This document shows, in pieces, positions 28,709 to 40,964 of a DNA stretch of 64,000 bases. The translations under genes and the position numbers were made by a program. Position 1 is the first letter of the stretch; every line of letters starts with the position of its first letter. Below the pieces are notes generated by a model. That model was given only the letters and a program-made list of their open reading frames with translations. It had not been told where the DNA came from and did no database searches. The stretch comes from Mastigamoeba balamuthi (lineage: Eukaryota > Evosea > Mastigamoebida > Mastigamoebidae), in assembly GCA_902651635.1 (NCBI GenBank), contig CACRSC010001918.1, positions 182,842 through 246,841 of the forward strand, written 5' to 3'.

Positions 28709-31700
28709 TTAGTGCGCGCCGTGCGTGATGCTGTACGACGACGACGATCCGCTGCTACCGCCCGCAGGCGGGGCGCACTGTCGCGGGGCGACGGACCTGC
28801 GGAAGCCCTCGCAGCACCTGTAGCAGAGAACCTGGCCCGTCTGCGGCACCCGCGCGAAGATGCGGCCCGCGCCGATGGGCTTGGCGCAGCTGTCGCACGA
28901 CGTGGCCTCGTCGACCACCACGCACTCGCCCGTCGCAGCCACGCGCTCCACCGTCGCCTGCAGGTGCACCGCGCGGCTCAGCCCCCGCTCGACCTGCGCC
29001 GACCGCCTCGCGTGGCCGCTGGCCTGCAGCGCCCCGCTCAGGAACGGCAGCACAGCGTCGAGCGGCATGTCGGGCAGCGCCGCCAGCGCCTCGAGGGCGT
29101 CGATGCGGCGGCAGTGCCGTGTGAGCAGCCCCACGACGCGCTCCGAGGCGCGGCCGTCGAGGCGGAGGAGGAGGCGCAGCAGCAGCAGCAGCGCGGGGCC
29201 CGGGGGCTCCTGGCGCTCGCAGTAGCGCTCCGCCCGGGCCTCGTCTTGCAGGTCGCGGAGCATCACGCAGAGGGCGTCGTCGTGCTGGCCCAGCTGCTCG
29301 TAGGCCGCCAGCGTCACCTCGTAGTGCTGCGTCCCCAGCGACCGCGCGAGGGCCGCCTGGGCGCTGGCCCGCAGCGGGGCGCCCTGCGTGCGGAGCAGCC
29401 TGCACAGGCGCTCACGGTACTCGGTGTCGTCGAGCTTCCCGGCGTAGAGCGTCGCCAGGCGCGTGTACAGGCGCTCGGGGTGGGGGCCCGGCGGGGCGCC
29501 CGGGCCGCCCAGCAGCGCGTACTCGAGGTAGCGCGTGGCGGCGACGCCGTCGAGGGGCGTCAGCAGGGCGACGACGGCGTCGGGGCTCAGGGGGGCGGGG
29601 CGCCGGGCGTTGCTCAGGAAGACCTGCGTCAGCGTGGCCTCGCGGCTGCGCGCCAGCAGCCACCCCGCGTAGTCGCGCACGAGCGCCTCGTCCGCAGTCC
29701 GCGCCAGCGTTTCGATCGACTCGGCCACGCCGTCGTTGGGCAGCTTGTCCACCAGCTCGCTCTTGCCCATCCTGCGGCAGCGCAGCGTCAGCAGGCGGCA
29801 GTGACAGCGTCGGCGGGGTCTCTGTCGCTGCGCACTTCTCCCACGTCTCGAGGGCCTGGCGCTCCTTCCCCTGCGACCTGTACAGCAGCGCCACGGCGTT
29901 CCAGCACTGCGCACCCGCTCCGCGGTCAGCGGCAAAGGGGAGAGGGGCGGAGGAGGGAGCGCGGGCCTTCTGCTGCCTGAGGAAGTCCTCGAGGTCGTCG
30001 GGGTGGAACGCGACGCCCGGGATCTTGAAGAACGAGACGAGGGCCGAGGGCTTGAAGAGCGCGTAGAGCTTCGCGAGGGCCGTGTTGGTGTCGCGCTGTG
30101 CCTCCTCCGACTCGGCAGCGACGGCCTGGCCCTGCACCGTCCGCCTGCGCTCGATAAACTCGAGCAGCCCTCTCTGCGCCCGCGAGTAGTGGCCCTCCAC
30201 CGTCGCTGGTGTCCCTGTCCCCAGCTGCCTCTCGACTGCGCGCGCGCGTGCGTTGGTGCCAGGGCGGGCGCGAGGGCTGTGGCGCACTGATGGCCTTGAG
30301 GTTGCGGTCCGTCTGGCGGAAGGGCGACGCGGGCATCGCCATGTCGGGGAAGTACCCGATGGGCACGCGGGGATCCGCGTCCGACAGACCAAAGTGCTCA
30401 AAGGCCTCGGAGAAGCGCAGGTGCTCGAGCATGTTCAGCGCCGCCTGCATGTGTATCGCCGCCAGCCTCTGCGGTGCGCTGCGGGCTCAGCGGCAGGGAG
30501 GGTGCGGCGTGTGCGGCGTGCCTTGCTGAACTCGTCGGGGGCGATGGCGCTGCCCTTGCGCCCGTACGTGAACTTGAAGAGCTCGAGGGCCTCTGTGAAC
30601 TGCTGCGCCTTGATCAGCTCCTCTATCTGCACGGGAGCCCCGGGCACCTCTGTCAGCTGCGCTGCGCTGGCGGTGGCGAGGGTCGCCTGCGCGCCTGCGT
30701 CTGCATGGGGGCCTGCACGAGCAGGTACACCGACGCGTTGCTCGAGCTGGCGAGCAGGGCGCCGTCTGGCGCGCTCCCCTCGAGTATCTGCAGAGGGCGC
30801 TGAGCGGGGCAGAGGGGAGGCGCTGGCAGAGGCGGGGGCAGCGGACGTTGAAGGGGACCGAGGTGGCCTTGTCCATGTGCAGCTCCTGGACGGGCTCGAA
30901 GGTCCTGAGGCTGCGGGCCTCGACGGCCTTGGGCAGCAGGGCGACGACGTAGGGGAAGGCGACGGCGACGGCCGAGGGGGCTGCGCGCCACTGGACGACC
31001 TGCCTGGCGCTCTTGTCGCGGGCGGCGAGGTCGACGAGCCAGCCCTGGGCCTCCCTGACGACGAGGAGCTCGCCGTCGACGAGGCGCATGAGGGGCCTGC
31101 CCGCGCGAGCCTCGGCGGCCGAGCGGGCGATGCCGGTGGGGGAGCGGGCGCCAGAGTCGGCGTCGACGAGGACAAAGTCGCGCTTCGAGGCGCAGCAGAG
31201 GGTGGGGCCGTGCCAGACGAGGCCCTGGCAGCCCTCGGGGAGGGGGATCTCGCGGCGGGGGTGGTAGAGGGGCTCTGCGCCCGTGTACTCGTAGAGGCAG
31301 AGGCGCTTGCGGGCGTAGACGCAGAGGCTGTACTCTGCGCTGCCCTCCTGCGTGCAGAAGGCGCTCGCCGTGCGCCACGCCTCGAGCGTCGCCGGCAGCG
31401 CCGCCGCCATGTTGCCCACCTCGGCGCCCCCCACGACGAGCTCCAGCGTGTACCTGGGGCCCTGCGTGAGCGAGAGGGCAGAGAGGCGAGGGACGAGAGA
31501 GGAGAGAAGAGTGGAGAGTGGAGAGTGGAGAGAGAAGGAGGCGGACATGTGAGGGCGAGAGATGGGAGAGAAGAGAGGGGAGAGGGCTGAGAGGGGAGAG
31601 AGGGGAGAGAGGGGAGAGAGGAGAGAGGAGAGGAGAGAGTGGAGAGAGGAGAGTGGAGGAGGCGGACATGTTGAGGAGGGCGAGGCCGCCGCCGTCGGGG

Positions 31701-31988
31701 CAGAGGGCGAGGAGCTTGCCCAGGGCGCCCAGGACCTCGAGGCGCTCCACGGGCCTGCGGGCCCCCACGCTCCGCTTGGCCTGCAGGTGCCAGCGCGCCC
31801 CCTGCTGCTGCCCTGCACTGCTGCTGCTGCTGCTGGAGGAGGAGGTGCTGTCGAGGGCGTAGAGGAGCACGTGGCCGTCGGCGGTCCCCACGTAGAGGTC
31901 GCCCCCGCTGCCCGCTGCCCGCCCGCGCCACACACTCCACGCGGCAGGGCACGTTGCCCACGGCGGGCACCAGCTCCAGCGGGTTCAT
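28709..31988 (-). CDS. Vps39/Vam6-TRAP1 family CNH-domain tethering protein
   Basis: The predicted role is in HOPS/CORVET tethering at late endosomes or lysosomes. The start is the ATG at 31988 (MNPLELVPAVGN). A citron-homology (CNH) propeller follows: GGDLYVGTADGHVLLYALD, YTLELVVGGAEVGNMA, GCQGLVWHGPTLCC, KRDFVLVDADSG. After that come helical repeats with the family's central and C-terminal motifs (AQQFTEALELFKFTYG, AALNMLEHLRFSEAFEHF, ATRYLEYALLG, ERLYTRLATLYAGKLDD) and a terminal zinc-type motif SCDSCAKPIG...FARVPQTGQVLCYRC. Vps39 and Vps3/TGFBRAP1 share this layout, and I cannot separate them by eye. The junction near 31925 needs a 28-nt mini-intron or a frameshift. One intron is an extreme C/T tract (GA on plus) at 31480-31672. 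Confidence 0.8.
31480..31672. repeat. GA-rich low-complexity tract inside an intron of the Vps39-like gene
   Basis: About 190 bp of gagagg/gagtgg units on the plus strand. In the transcript orientation it is an almost pure pyrimidine tract ending in a normal acceptor. Confidence 0.8.
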
Positions 31989-32063
31989 CCCTCCCTCTGC
32001 CGCTGTTGCCTCTGCTGCGCTGCTGCTGCCGGGCGCTGTGGCCACGCACGCGGGGTGGTTCGG

Positions 32064-32100
32064 AGAATATCTGGGAGATACGGAGAGATGCGGGTATCTT
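32064..32100. promoter_or_regulatory. GTATCTC-type motif cluster between Vps39-like and Arf genes
   Basis: The sequence includes gaatatctgggagatacgg and gcgggtatctt, in both orientations. It lies 76-112 bp upstream of the Vps39-like ATG and 159-195 bp upstream of the Arf ATG in a divergent promoter. Confidence 0.4.
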
Positions 32101-32258
32101 CAGGGGTGGGATCTTGCGGGGGAGAATCCGGGCGGTTTAGAAGCAGAGAGTGCACCTCGAGCACACACACACGCGCCGAGTCGCCCTCGCGAAAAGGTGC
32201 GTGCAGGGAGGGCCTCGCAGGGCCACCAGCTGACGCGGGGGGGCGCAGGAGAGAGAAG

Positions 32259-33093
<835 letters not shown>

Positions 33094-33552
33094 GGTCTCT
33101 GCCCTGCCCTGCCGAGTGAGTGCTTTCTGTGTGGCGCCCCCCTCCGAGGGCTCCCGTGCACGCAGCCATCCCCATCCCCATCCCCACCGACACACCACCG
33201 ACGACCCCTATATTGCCTCCCCCCTTCCGCCCTTCCCCCTCTCGCAGCACACAACCCAACCAGTAAACAAACCGCCCTGTCTAGCCCTCAAGACTGCCGC
33301 CCCCCACCCGCAGCAGGCCCCCTGACTCCCCCCTCCTCCTCTGCGATCACTTGACGGCGTGTGTTCCTTGAAGGCTCTAACAAGCAACAGCAGCCCTGCA
33401 CCCCTGCACCTTTGCTGATAATGGACGTGCGGCACAAATAGCTGCACCCCAATCTCCAACCGCCTCGGCCCTCTGCGCTCCCCCGTGCCCCGCAGCCCCT
33501 GCCTTGCTGCTGCTGCTGCTCGTCTGTTTGATTCGCGACGGGCCGCCCCGGC
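33094..33552. other. Convergent 3' region of Arf and the four-TM gene
   Basis: The region has no coding signal. It is C-rich and will contain the polyadenylation regions of both neighbours. Confidence 0.4.
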
Positions 33553-34227
33553 TCAGACCAGCGGCAGGGGCAGCGGCCCCGCAGTCACTCCGCGGCCTCT
33601 GCGGCCTCGCACAAGTGGAATTCTCTCGCCAGTCAACTGTACGTCTCGGCGCCGCCTGACCACGACGCCCCCCAGCACCCACTGCGCCAGCGCGCACACC
33701 TGCGGGCACCCGAGGCCTCAGTCCTCCCGAGCCCGCGCCCCTGGGGGGAGGGGGGAGCGCGCACGCAGCAGCAGGGCGTCGCCGCTAGGCCCGCCAGGAA
33801 GAGCGCGGGGCGCAGGTCGACCTCCACGTACGACGTCCGCAGCATCCCCCGCTGCCCCCGCGCCCCCACCACGTCGGCGCTGGCCGCCCCGACGGCGTTC
33901 ACCACCAGCAGCGCCCCGCAGGTGCCCGCCAGCGCCCCCAGCAGCTGCGCGGCGCGGCGAGCGGGGGCCGTGAGGACTCCGCGGGGCCAACTGATGGCGC
34001 ACCGCTACGAGCAGCGACACGAAGGGGAACAGCGCGTAGGCGCACGAGAGCGCGCCCGAGAGCACCGCCAGCGACCCCGCGAACAGCGCCGGGGGCCCCG
34101 TGGGCACCCCCACCAGCAGCAGGTAGACGGCGCCCCCGCAGAGCAGCAGAGCGCCCACCAAGCCCAGGGCCACACGTGCGGCACAGACACCACAGACCCC
34201 GCAGACCCTACAGACCCTCGCGGCCAT
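33553..34227 (-). CDS. Small four-transmembrane protein of unknown family
   Basis: The start is the ATG at 34227 (MAARVCRVCGVCGVCAARV). Two introns with GTGCGC donors (about 34005-33950 and 33770-33705) join the three exons in one frame to a TGA at 33553-33555. Four hydrophobic segments are seen: LGLVGALLLCGGAVYLLLVG, ALFAGSLAVLSGALSCAYAL, LLGALAGTCGALLVVNAVGA and LFLAGLAAT running across the last splice into LAQWVLGGVVV. The tail is basic (VRRRRD...RGRRGRG). A short loop with Thr-Ser-Tyr follows TM3. The layout resembles tetraspan-type proteins, but the Cys-Cys-Gly signature of tetraspanins is absent. It is only 120 bp downstream of the DOCK gene on the same strand. Confidence 0.65.
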
Positions 34228-34346
34228 TGGCAATCAGCCAACTGATGAGCTGGCGGCCACGCAAGTCTCGCGGACAAGGAAAGGACACTGCTGGTGTTCC
34301 ACAGGCACGCCGCAGGGTGTGCGTTGTTGCGGTGGGGTGGGCGGTC

Positions 34347-37300
34347 TCAAGAGGCCCACTGGGGGTTGCAGAGGAACGAGTTGACCGCCGAGCGCACAGA
34401 GGCGTACTGCGCTGCACGGGGGAGCGCCCGCAGACGTCAGAGAGCAGCTGGCAGCGGGGGGCAAGCATACCGGCGATCTTGGCGTGGGAGGAGCGCTGGT
34501 CGGGGGGGCAGAGGGTCTCGTGGAAGGCGACCATCTTGTCGACGAGGGCGAGGTGGTCCCTGACGGCGGCCAGGAAGCCCTCCTTCTCGGCGGCGCTGAA
34601 CCTGCTGGGCGCCATGTAGGCCTTGGCGTAGGCGGGCAGCGCCGAGGCCAGGGCCTCCATCTTGCAGCTGAGGAGCAGCGTGAGCGGGGCGAGGCTGGGC
34701 TTGGCCGCGGCCTGCTTCAGCTCCCGCATGTGGTACTCAAAGTGCTCCTCCAGCTCCGCCCCCGCCCCCCGCAGCGCGTCCGCCGCCACCGTGATGGGCG
34801 CGAACTCGGCCTCGTGCCTCCTGACCACCTCGGAGCGCCGCGTGTGCGCGGGGAACGCCTCCTTGCTCCAGTAGAACGTCTTGACCTGCCACAGCTCCTG
34901 CGCGTGCCGCCGCGTTGCGCTGCTCAGATGCCGTGCGCCCGCACAGGGGAGGGCGGGCGGACCGTGGGGTCGGGGGAGCCCTGCTTGCGGAACACCCGCG
35001 TGGTGCAGAACACGCGGACGTTGTTGTGCCTCGCGAACTTCTGGGCGTAGGGGGGCAGCCCCCCGTACGAGGCCCGCCGGCCCTCGGTCTCCTCCTCCGA
35101 CGAGGGCGCCACCGATGTCACCAGCACGTCTGCCGAGGCCGCGGGTGTGCGCCCTGTGAGCTCTTGCAGCGCGTGCGCTGTGGTGTGGTGTGGTGCGGTG
35201 CTGTGCGCACAGGACTTGCCCGAGCGCCTCATGTCGTCTGCCGAGGGGAAGTTTGCTGTGCGTATTTCGGCCTGCGGGAACTTCTTGGCGAGGCGCTCGG
35301 CGAACATCGCCGGCTGCTCCCGCTCGTAGCCCCTGTACAGGAACTCCTGTGCCACCGTGAGGGCTGCGCGCGGCTGCGGGCGCTGCGAGCGTGCCTTGTT
35401 CTGTATGCCGATTGGGAAGCCTGTGCCGACGTAGCTCACGTGGAAGTACTCGGTGAAGGTGCGCGGGTTGTCCAGCCGGTCAAAGAGCTCCGCCTCGTGC
35501 TCGAGGTACGGCGCGCACTTTGCCCACGCCTTGCGGGCCATGTGCAGGCTCGCCAGCTCCTTGAGCAGCTCGATGGCGCGCTCCCAGTACTCACCCGCCA
35601 CAAAGCACTCGACCGCCTTGGCGTAGAGCCGCTCCTTCCTCTCCCACTCGCGCTCGGCCGGCATCGCCAGGCTCTCGGCTGCGGGCGGCCGCGTGAGAGG
35701 GCAGCTAGCGGCTCGCCGAGGGAGGGCACGCAACTGGCGCCCTCGAAGGCGTCGAGCTTGGCGTCGGACCAGGCGAGGTTGGAGGCGTGCAGGAGCAGCG
35801 TGACGGCGGCCTCGACGGCGTTGCGGCGGAGGCCCGTGCGCACGTGCTCGTGGAAGAGCGCGTGGACGTAGCGGTAGTAGGTGTTGATGTCGAAGCCGCG
35901 GAAGTAGTTCATCATCTGCATCGTCGACACCATGCGCTCCTCCTCGTATTCAGGGCCCTCGGGCAGGTCCATGAACTCGATCAGCAGCTGCAGCAACTGT
36001 GTGTGCGCGCGTGTCAGCCGTCTGCGTGGCGCTGTTCGTGTGTGCGCGCTGTGCGTACGTTGAGGAGGCGGCTGACGAACTCTGCAGCCTGGCCTCTCGT
36101 GCGCTCGTCCTCGGACGCCAGCCGGTCGACCAGTCTACGTTGCGCGCTCTCGTGAGGCACCGAGGCGCAGCGCCGCGTGTGCTGCGGGAGCGGGTGTGCG
36201 CGAGTACGACTGCGAGAAGAAGGACTTTGCCGCGACCTCCGCGCGGTGTATGGTCTCCCTGCTCTGGTTTCTGATGAGCGTGTCGAGCGTCTCGCACGTG
36301 TTGGTCTCCACCGCCTTGAAGCTCCCGCTGCGTGCGTTCCGTGAGGGCAAATCGGGCAGGGGGGGTGCAGCGCATGGGAGCAGCGGGACTCACTTGCAGC
36401 GCCAGTCGCTGAGGAAGAGGTCGTAGTACATCTGCGATGCGAGGTCCGCCTGCGCCTGCGCCCCTCCAGCCTGCACAAGCGCGCCGCAGTGCGTGAGCTG
36501 GCGGTGCGGGTGTGGTAGCAGCGGTGGCTGCGCACAGCGAGCAGCCTCATGACGGGGTTGACGAGGGCGTTGACAAAGAGCTCCTTGTGCTCTATCTTGG
36601 CCCAGCCCTCCTGCACCAGCGGTATCACGTACGTGGGCACGTCCACCCAGCTGTGTGCGCCACGGGGCACAAACGGGCACGGACACGCGGCCGAGTGAGC
36701 AGGCAGTGTGCCAGGGTGGGCCAGGGGGCAGGAGGGGCACCTCCCCATGAAGACCTCAGTCGAGGGGTACTTGCGAAAGCCCTCCCACGAGACCTCCTTG
36801 TACGTCTCGAGGGCCGCGAGGCAGAGGCGGAAGAAGTGGGCCCACGTCTCGGTCTCGCCGGCGTCGCCGCTCTCGACGAGGTGGAAGCGGCCGACGAGGA
36901 GGTCCTTGGCGTAGTAGATGACCTGCAGCGTCGTCTGCTTCTTGAACATGTCGAGCGAGTACCACAGCGCCGGATAGACGCCAGCCCGCAGCACCCGCCA
37001 CAGCACCTCAAACACCTCCTTCAGGAACCTCTGCGTCGCTGCCGAGGCCCGCTCCGCCTCTGTGCCGCTCTCCTGCGCGAGGCTCTGTCCACCGCACGCC
37101 CACGCCCGGTGAGCGGCGTCACCACACAGCAGCTCCAGCACGCACCTCGAGGTAGCCGTCAAAGAGGTTGAGGTAGTGCATGACGCTCAGCAGCGCCAGG
37201 TATGCCGTGATCAGCACGCGCTGCTCCCCCTTGGTCAGCTTCACACAGGCCGCCGCGCCCTCGTGCTGCTCATGGGCCTGCGCCTGCTGCGGCTGCGCCA

Positions 37301-40300
37301 GGGCCTTGGGCACGTACGAGTCGGCGAAGGAGAAGGAGGGCTGCAGGGGCTGCTGCTGCTCGTCGTCGTCGCGGCGCTGCTCGCCCACCACGAGGGTCGT
37401 CTGGTCAAACGTGCTCAGGATCATGCGCGACATGCGCGGCAGCAGCGAGACGACCGCCCAGATGACCGCCTGCAGCGCACAGCAGCAGCGCGCGGTTAGG
37501 GTGTGTGGTGGCCGGTGCTGCGGCTCTGCGCTCGCACGTGTGCTTTGGGGTTGTCCCTGCTGACGTAGATGCAGTCCATGAGCTGCCCCAGCAGCGGCAC
37601 CGCCTTTATGCCGCAGTGCTCCACCTGCTGCACTACCTGCGGCACCATGTACGCCATCGTCTCTGCGCCGCGTATGTCAGCAGTCGTGGCAGCGGCGATG
37701 GGCGGGCTGTGCGTCGTGTGTGTTGCGTGTCTCTCGTGCCGTCATCGAGCTTGAGGACGCCGTCGAGCAGCCGCGAGAAGAGGAGGACCTTGGCCCTGTT
37801 GAGCATGTCGTTCTTGTCGTCGTGGGGCACGTGCTCCATGAACTTGACGAGGAAGAAGCAGAGCTCCGACCGCGTGAAGAACGAGCGGCACGCCCCCAGT
37901 ATCGCGTCAAAGTTCTGTGCGCGTGCGCCAGCTGAGAGAGGCGACGAGGGCAGCGGGACGCACATTGACAGCGTTTCCGCGGGCGGCGAGGGCGGCAGCG
38001 CCCGGGCGGGAGATGAGGGTGTTGAGCATCTCGAACATGCGGGCGAGCTGCTGGCGGAAGTCCGAGTCCTGCCGGTTGTCCGCGACGCCGCCCTGCTGGT
38101 TGCGCAGGGAGCGCGAGAGGGCCGCGAGGCGCAGCAGGTAGGGCATCGCCTTGAGCGTCTGCGGCACGAGGAGGTCCTTCTCGAGGTTGCTCGCCACGCA
38201 GCGCATCACGTGCACGTGCGCCGTCCTGCTCCGGAACGTCTTCTCGATGTACCTGTCCAGCACAGCCCTGTAGGGCGCAAACCGCTTGTTGCGCTCGTCC
38301 ACGAGGTAGCCCACCATCACCATGATCGCCTTGAAGCTGTGGTGCGGTGCGGCGGCGCTGCGTGAGTGCTGCTGCGCTGGGGGCCCCGCTGCCGCTGGCG
38401 GCAGACGCACCACTGGGCGGCCAGCTGGTCCTTGTCCGACGCCGTCTCGAGGATGTCGAGCACGGCAGACATGAGCTCGGGCAGGAACTTCATCATCTCG
38501 TTGGTGTCTGCGTAGGTCAGCTTGTCCAGCGTGCTCTCCACGTCCTCGCTGCTGTCCTGCCAGTTGATGATCGCCGCCACCTTGTCTGCGTTGCGGCGCG
38601 GACAGCCTGTCAGCGGCGGCAGTGCGCGTGGCGCTCTGCGTGCTGGTGCTGCGCACCGTCCTGGGGCACTCTGCAGAAGCTGTGTATCCTGATGCTCAGC
38701 GACTCGCCCTTGCGGGGCGTCAGCAGTGACTCCTGCTTGTCCTTGCCCTTGGACTGCCCGCGCGGAGTGTCCGCCGCTGCCCGCCGCGCAGCACTGTGAG
38801 CAGGTGTGCTCGGGCGCTGTGAGGGGAGCACGCTCACCAGGCTGCTGCTGCTGCTGCAGGTAGTAGGCGCCCGCTGCGCTCGCCTGGTACTTGTAGCAGT
38901 CGAGCGTGTAGGAGCCGTCCTTGACCAGCGTCTTGCTGTCGTTGGTGAGCTTGAGCCAGCACAGCGCAAACGGCGTCGTGCCCTTGTCCTTGGCTGTTGT
39001 TGTTGTTGCGCGTGCGTGCGTGAGTCGGGGGGCCTGTGCCGCAGGCTGCGGGTGCGCTGCTGATGCGCACACTTGTGGCACTGCTTGACTGTGAAGAGGA
39101 GGTGCGCGTGTGCCGCGGCCTCGATGGGCACGCGGACGCGGACCGTCTCGCCCCAGGCGGGGGAGGAGTTGTTGGGCCAGACGAGCGTGCGGTACTCGGT
39201 GTCTGCCGCGGGGCCCACGAGGGCGCCCTGGAGGGCGGCGCCGGTGGTGTCGCTGCGCACCTGCAGGGCCACCTCGATGTGCTTGCCCTGCGTGAACCTG
39301 CCGCTCTCCATCGTCACGTAGAGGTCGTTGCGCCCCGTGTCCAGGACGCCCCNCACCTCGATGTGTTTGCCCTGCGTGAACCTGCCGCTCTCCATCGTCA
39401 CGTAGAGGTCGTTGCGCCCCGTGTCCAGGACGCCCCGCTCCCCCTGCCTCAGCACGTTGCACACGACGGGCCGCGGCACCTGCAGGCACCCCTGCGCGTC
39501 AGGCTGCGGCAGGGCAGCAGGGCGGCAGGAGAGGCAGGCGGACGGTGATGATGTCGGGGTGTGCGAGGGCGGCCTCGTCGTAGGGGCCGAGGCAGAGATG
39601 CATGCGGACGTCGACAGAGGCCTCGGAGGCGGGGACCGCGCGCAGGCCCTCAGTCCTCCTGCTGGCAATGACTGGGCAGGGCGCTGCGTGTCAGGCGGGG
39701 GGTGCGGTGGGGCTGGCAGGGCAGGGCAGGGCAGGGGGAGGCCAGGGCGTGCGCTGGGGCATGTCGACCCACGTGGTGTCCTGGCTGGTCGCGTAGAAGG
39801 TGATGGTGGCGCTCCTGCCCCCGCCAGAGGGTGCGGGGCAGGGGCCCAGGGGGGTGAGGCCCATGGCGAAGGGTCTGCGGGGGCCGGGGGCAGCGGGTGA
39901 GCCGGGGGGAGGGAGAGAGTGTGTGTGCGCAGAGGGAGGGGCACATTCTGTAGGGGTTGAGGAGGGGGGCCTTCTTGGCGGGCTTGTCCGAGAGCTCCAT
40001 GGAGAGGCGCACGAGGCGGCAGAGGAGAAAGCAGTGCTGGCCCTGGGCCACGCGCCTCTCCACGTTCTGTGCCGCGCGAGCAGGCGCTCTCTGTCAGCTG
40101 CTCTGCTGCTCTGCTACTCTGCTGCGTTGCCAGCAGTGTGTGTGTGTGTGGAGCTGCTGTGCCTTGAAGAGGGCGAAGCGGGGCGTGTCGAGGGTGTAGG
40201 GCAGCGTGAAGCTGAACTCCTCTGTGGCGCTGGCACCGCTGGCACCGCTGGCAGGGCAGGGGCTGCAGGGGCTGCTGTCGTAGAGGCTGAGGAGGACCTC

Positions 40301-40664
40301 GTAGGCCCCCACCATCGTCGTGGCGCAGCGCACGCACTCCACCAGCAGCTGCCCCTGCTCCTCTGCCTCCCCCTCTCCCTCGTGCTGCTGCTGCTGCTGC
40401 TGCTCCCGCGTCCCTGTGCCCCCGCTGCTGCTGCTGCTGCAGGGCGGCGCCTCTGCCCCTGCGGCCTCGTGCAGGCGCAGCAGAGCCACCATGCCGCTGT
40501 TCTGGTCAGAGCAGAGGAGAGGCCCTCTGCCCTGTCAGCCTCTGTCTCTCTCTGCGCAGAGGGGGAGCAGAGCAGCGCACCGTCTCGTTGAGGACGCGGC
40601 CCGTGGCGCCCTCCTCGCACACCACGTACTGCGCCACCCCGCTCCCCTCTGCTGCTCCGCTCAT
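34347..40664 (-). CDS. DOCK-family Rho guanine nucleotide exchange factor
   Basis: This is a large, many-exon gene starting with the ATG at 40664 (MSGAAEGSGVAQYVV) and ending with SFLCNPQWAS and TGA at 34347. The DHR-1 (C2-like, phosphoinositide-binding) region is at about 39470-38830: NDLYVTMESGRFTQGKHIEV, TEYRTLVWPNNSSPAWGE, HLLFTVKQC, FALCWLKLTND. The DHR-2 exchange domain occupies the 3' part: FVAGEYWERAIELLKEL, FTEYFHVSYVGTGFP, EFLYRGYEREQP, NNVRVFCTTRVFRK, then LTLLLSCKMEALASALPAY. Between them lie helical armadillo-like exons. No SH3 or PH domain is evident at the N-terminus. DOCK proteins activate Rac/Cdc42. Introns are mostly 60-90 nt. A one-base gap with an 83-bp duplicate (39270-39436) interrupts the DHR-1 exon and is artefactual. 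Confidence 0.88.
39270..39436. other. Assembly join: 83-bp duplicate on both sides of an N
   Basis: Positions 39270-39352 and 39354-39436 are identical except for one base (tgcttg against tgtttg), with a single N at 39353. One copy completes the DOCK DHR-1 exon; two copies break it. This looks like two contig ends that overlap but were not merged. Confidence 0.92.
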
Positions 40665-40797
40665 CCTCTCTATCTCCCCTCTCTCCTCGATGCTCCTCTG
40701 CTGTGCTCTGTGCTCTGTGCTCTGCGCAGGGCCCACACCGCCACGCGCACTCGCTCGCTCGCGTGGGTTCGTTATTTCCTGTGGCCCCGTCCCGCGT

Positions 40798-40860
40798 GAG
40801 AGATACGCGTATCTCCGCCCCCGCAGAGGAGATTCGGGGCCCCAGGCAGGAGATACGGGG
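40798..40860. promoter_or_regulatory. GTATCTC-type motifs between DOCK and eIF3i
   Basis: The palindromic agatacgcgtatct sits at 40801-40814, and ggagatacgggg at about 40849-40860. The divergent genes start at 40664 (minus) and 40965 (plus). Confidence 0.42.
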
Positions 40861-40964
40861 GGAATGACGTCAGGGCCCCACTCTTTTGGTGCCTTGCGCG
40901 CAGCCGCCGAGCGATCGACACACGAGAGAGTAGCGCGCAGCGCACAGACCAGAGAGCCCCGGGA

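Noticed and set aside
28664-29980. Plus-strand open frame opposite the Vps39-like gene
   Set aside because: Antisense shadow; the minus strand has the conserved C-terminal Cys motif and helical repeats.
31480-31672. GA-repeat tract considered as a CRISPR-like or satellite array
   Set aside because: The units are irregular without spacers, and the tract coincides with a pyrimidine-rich intron of the Vps39-like gene.
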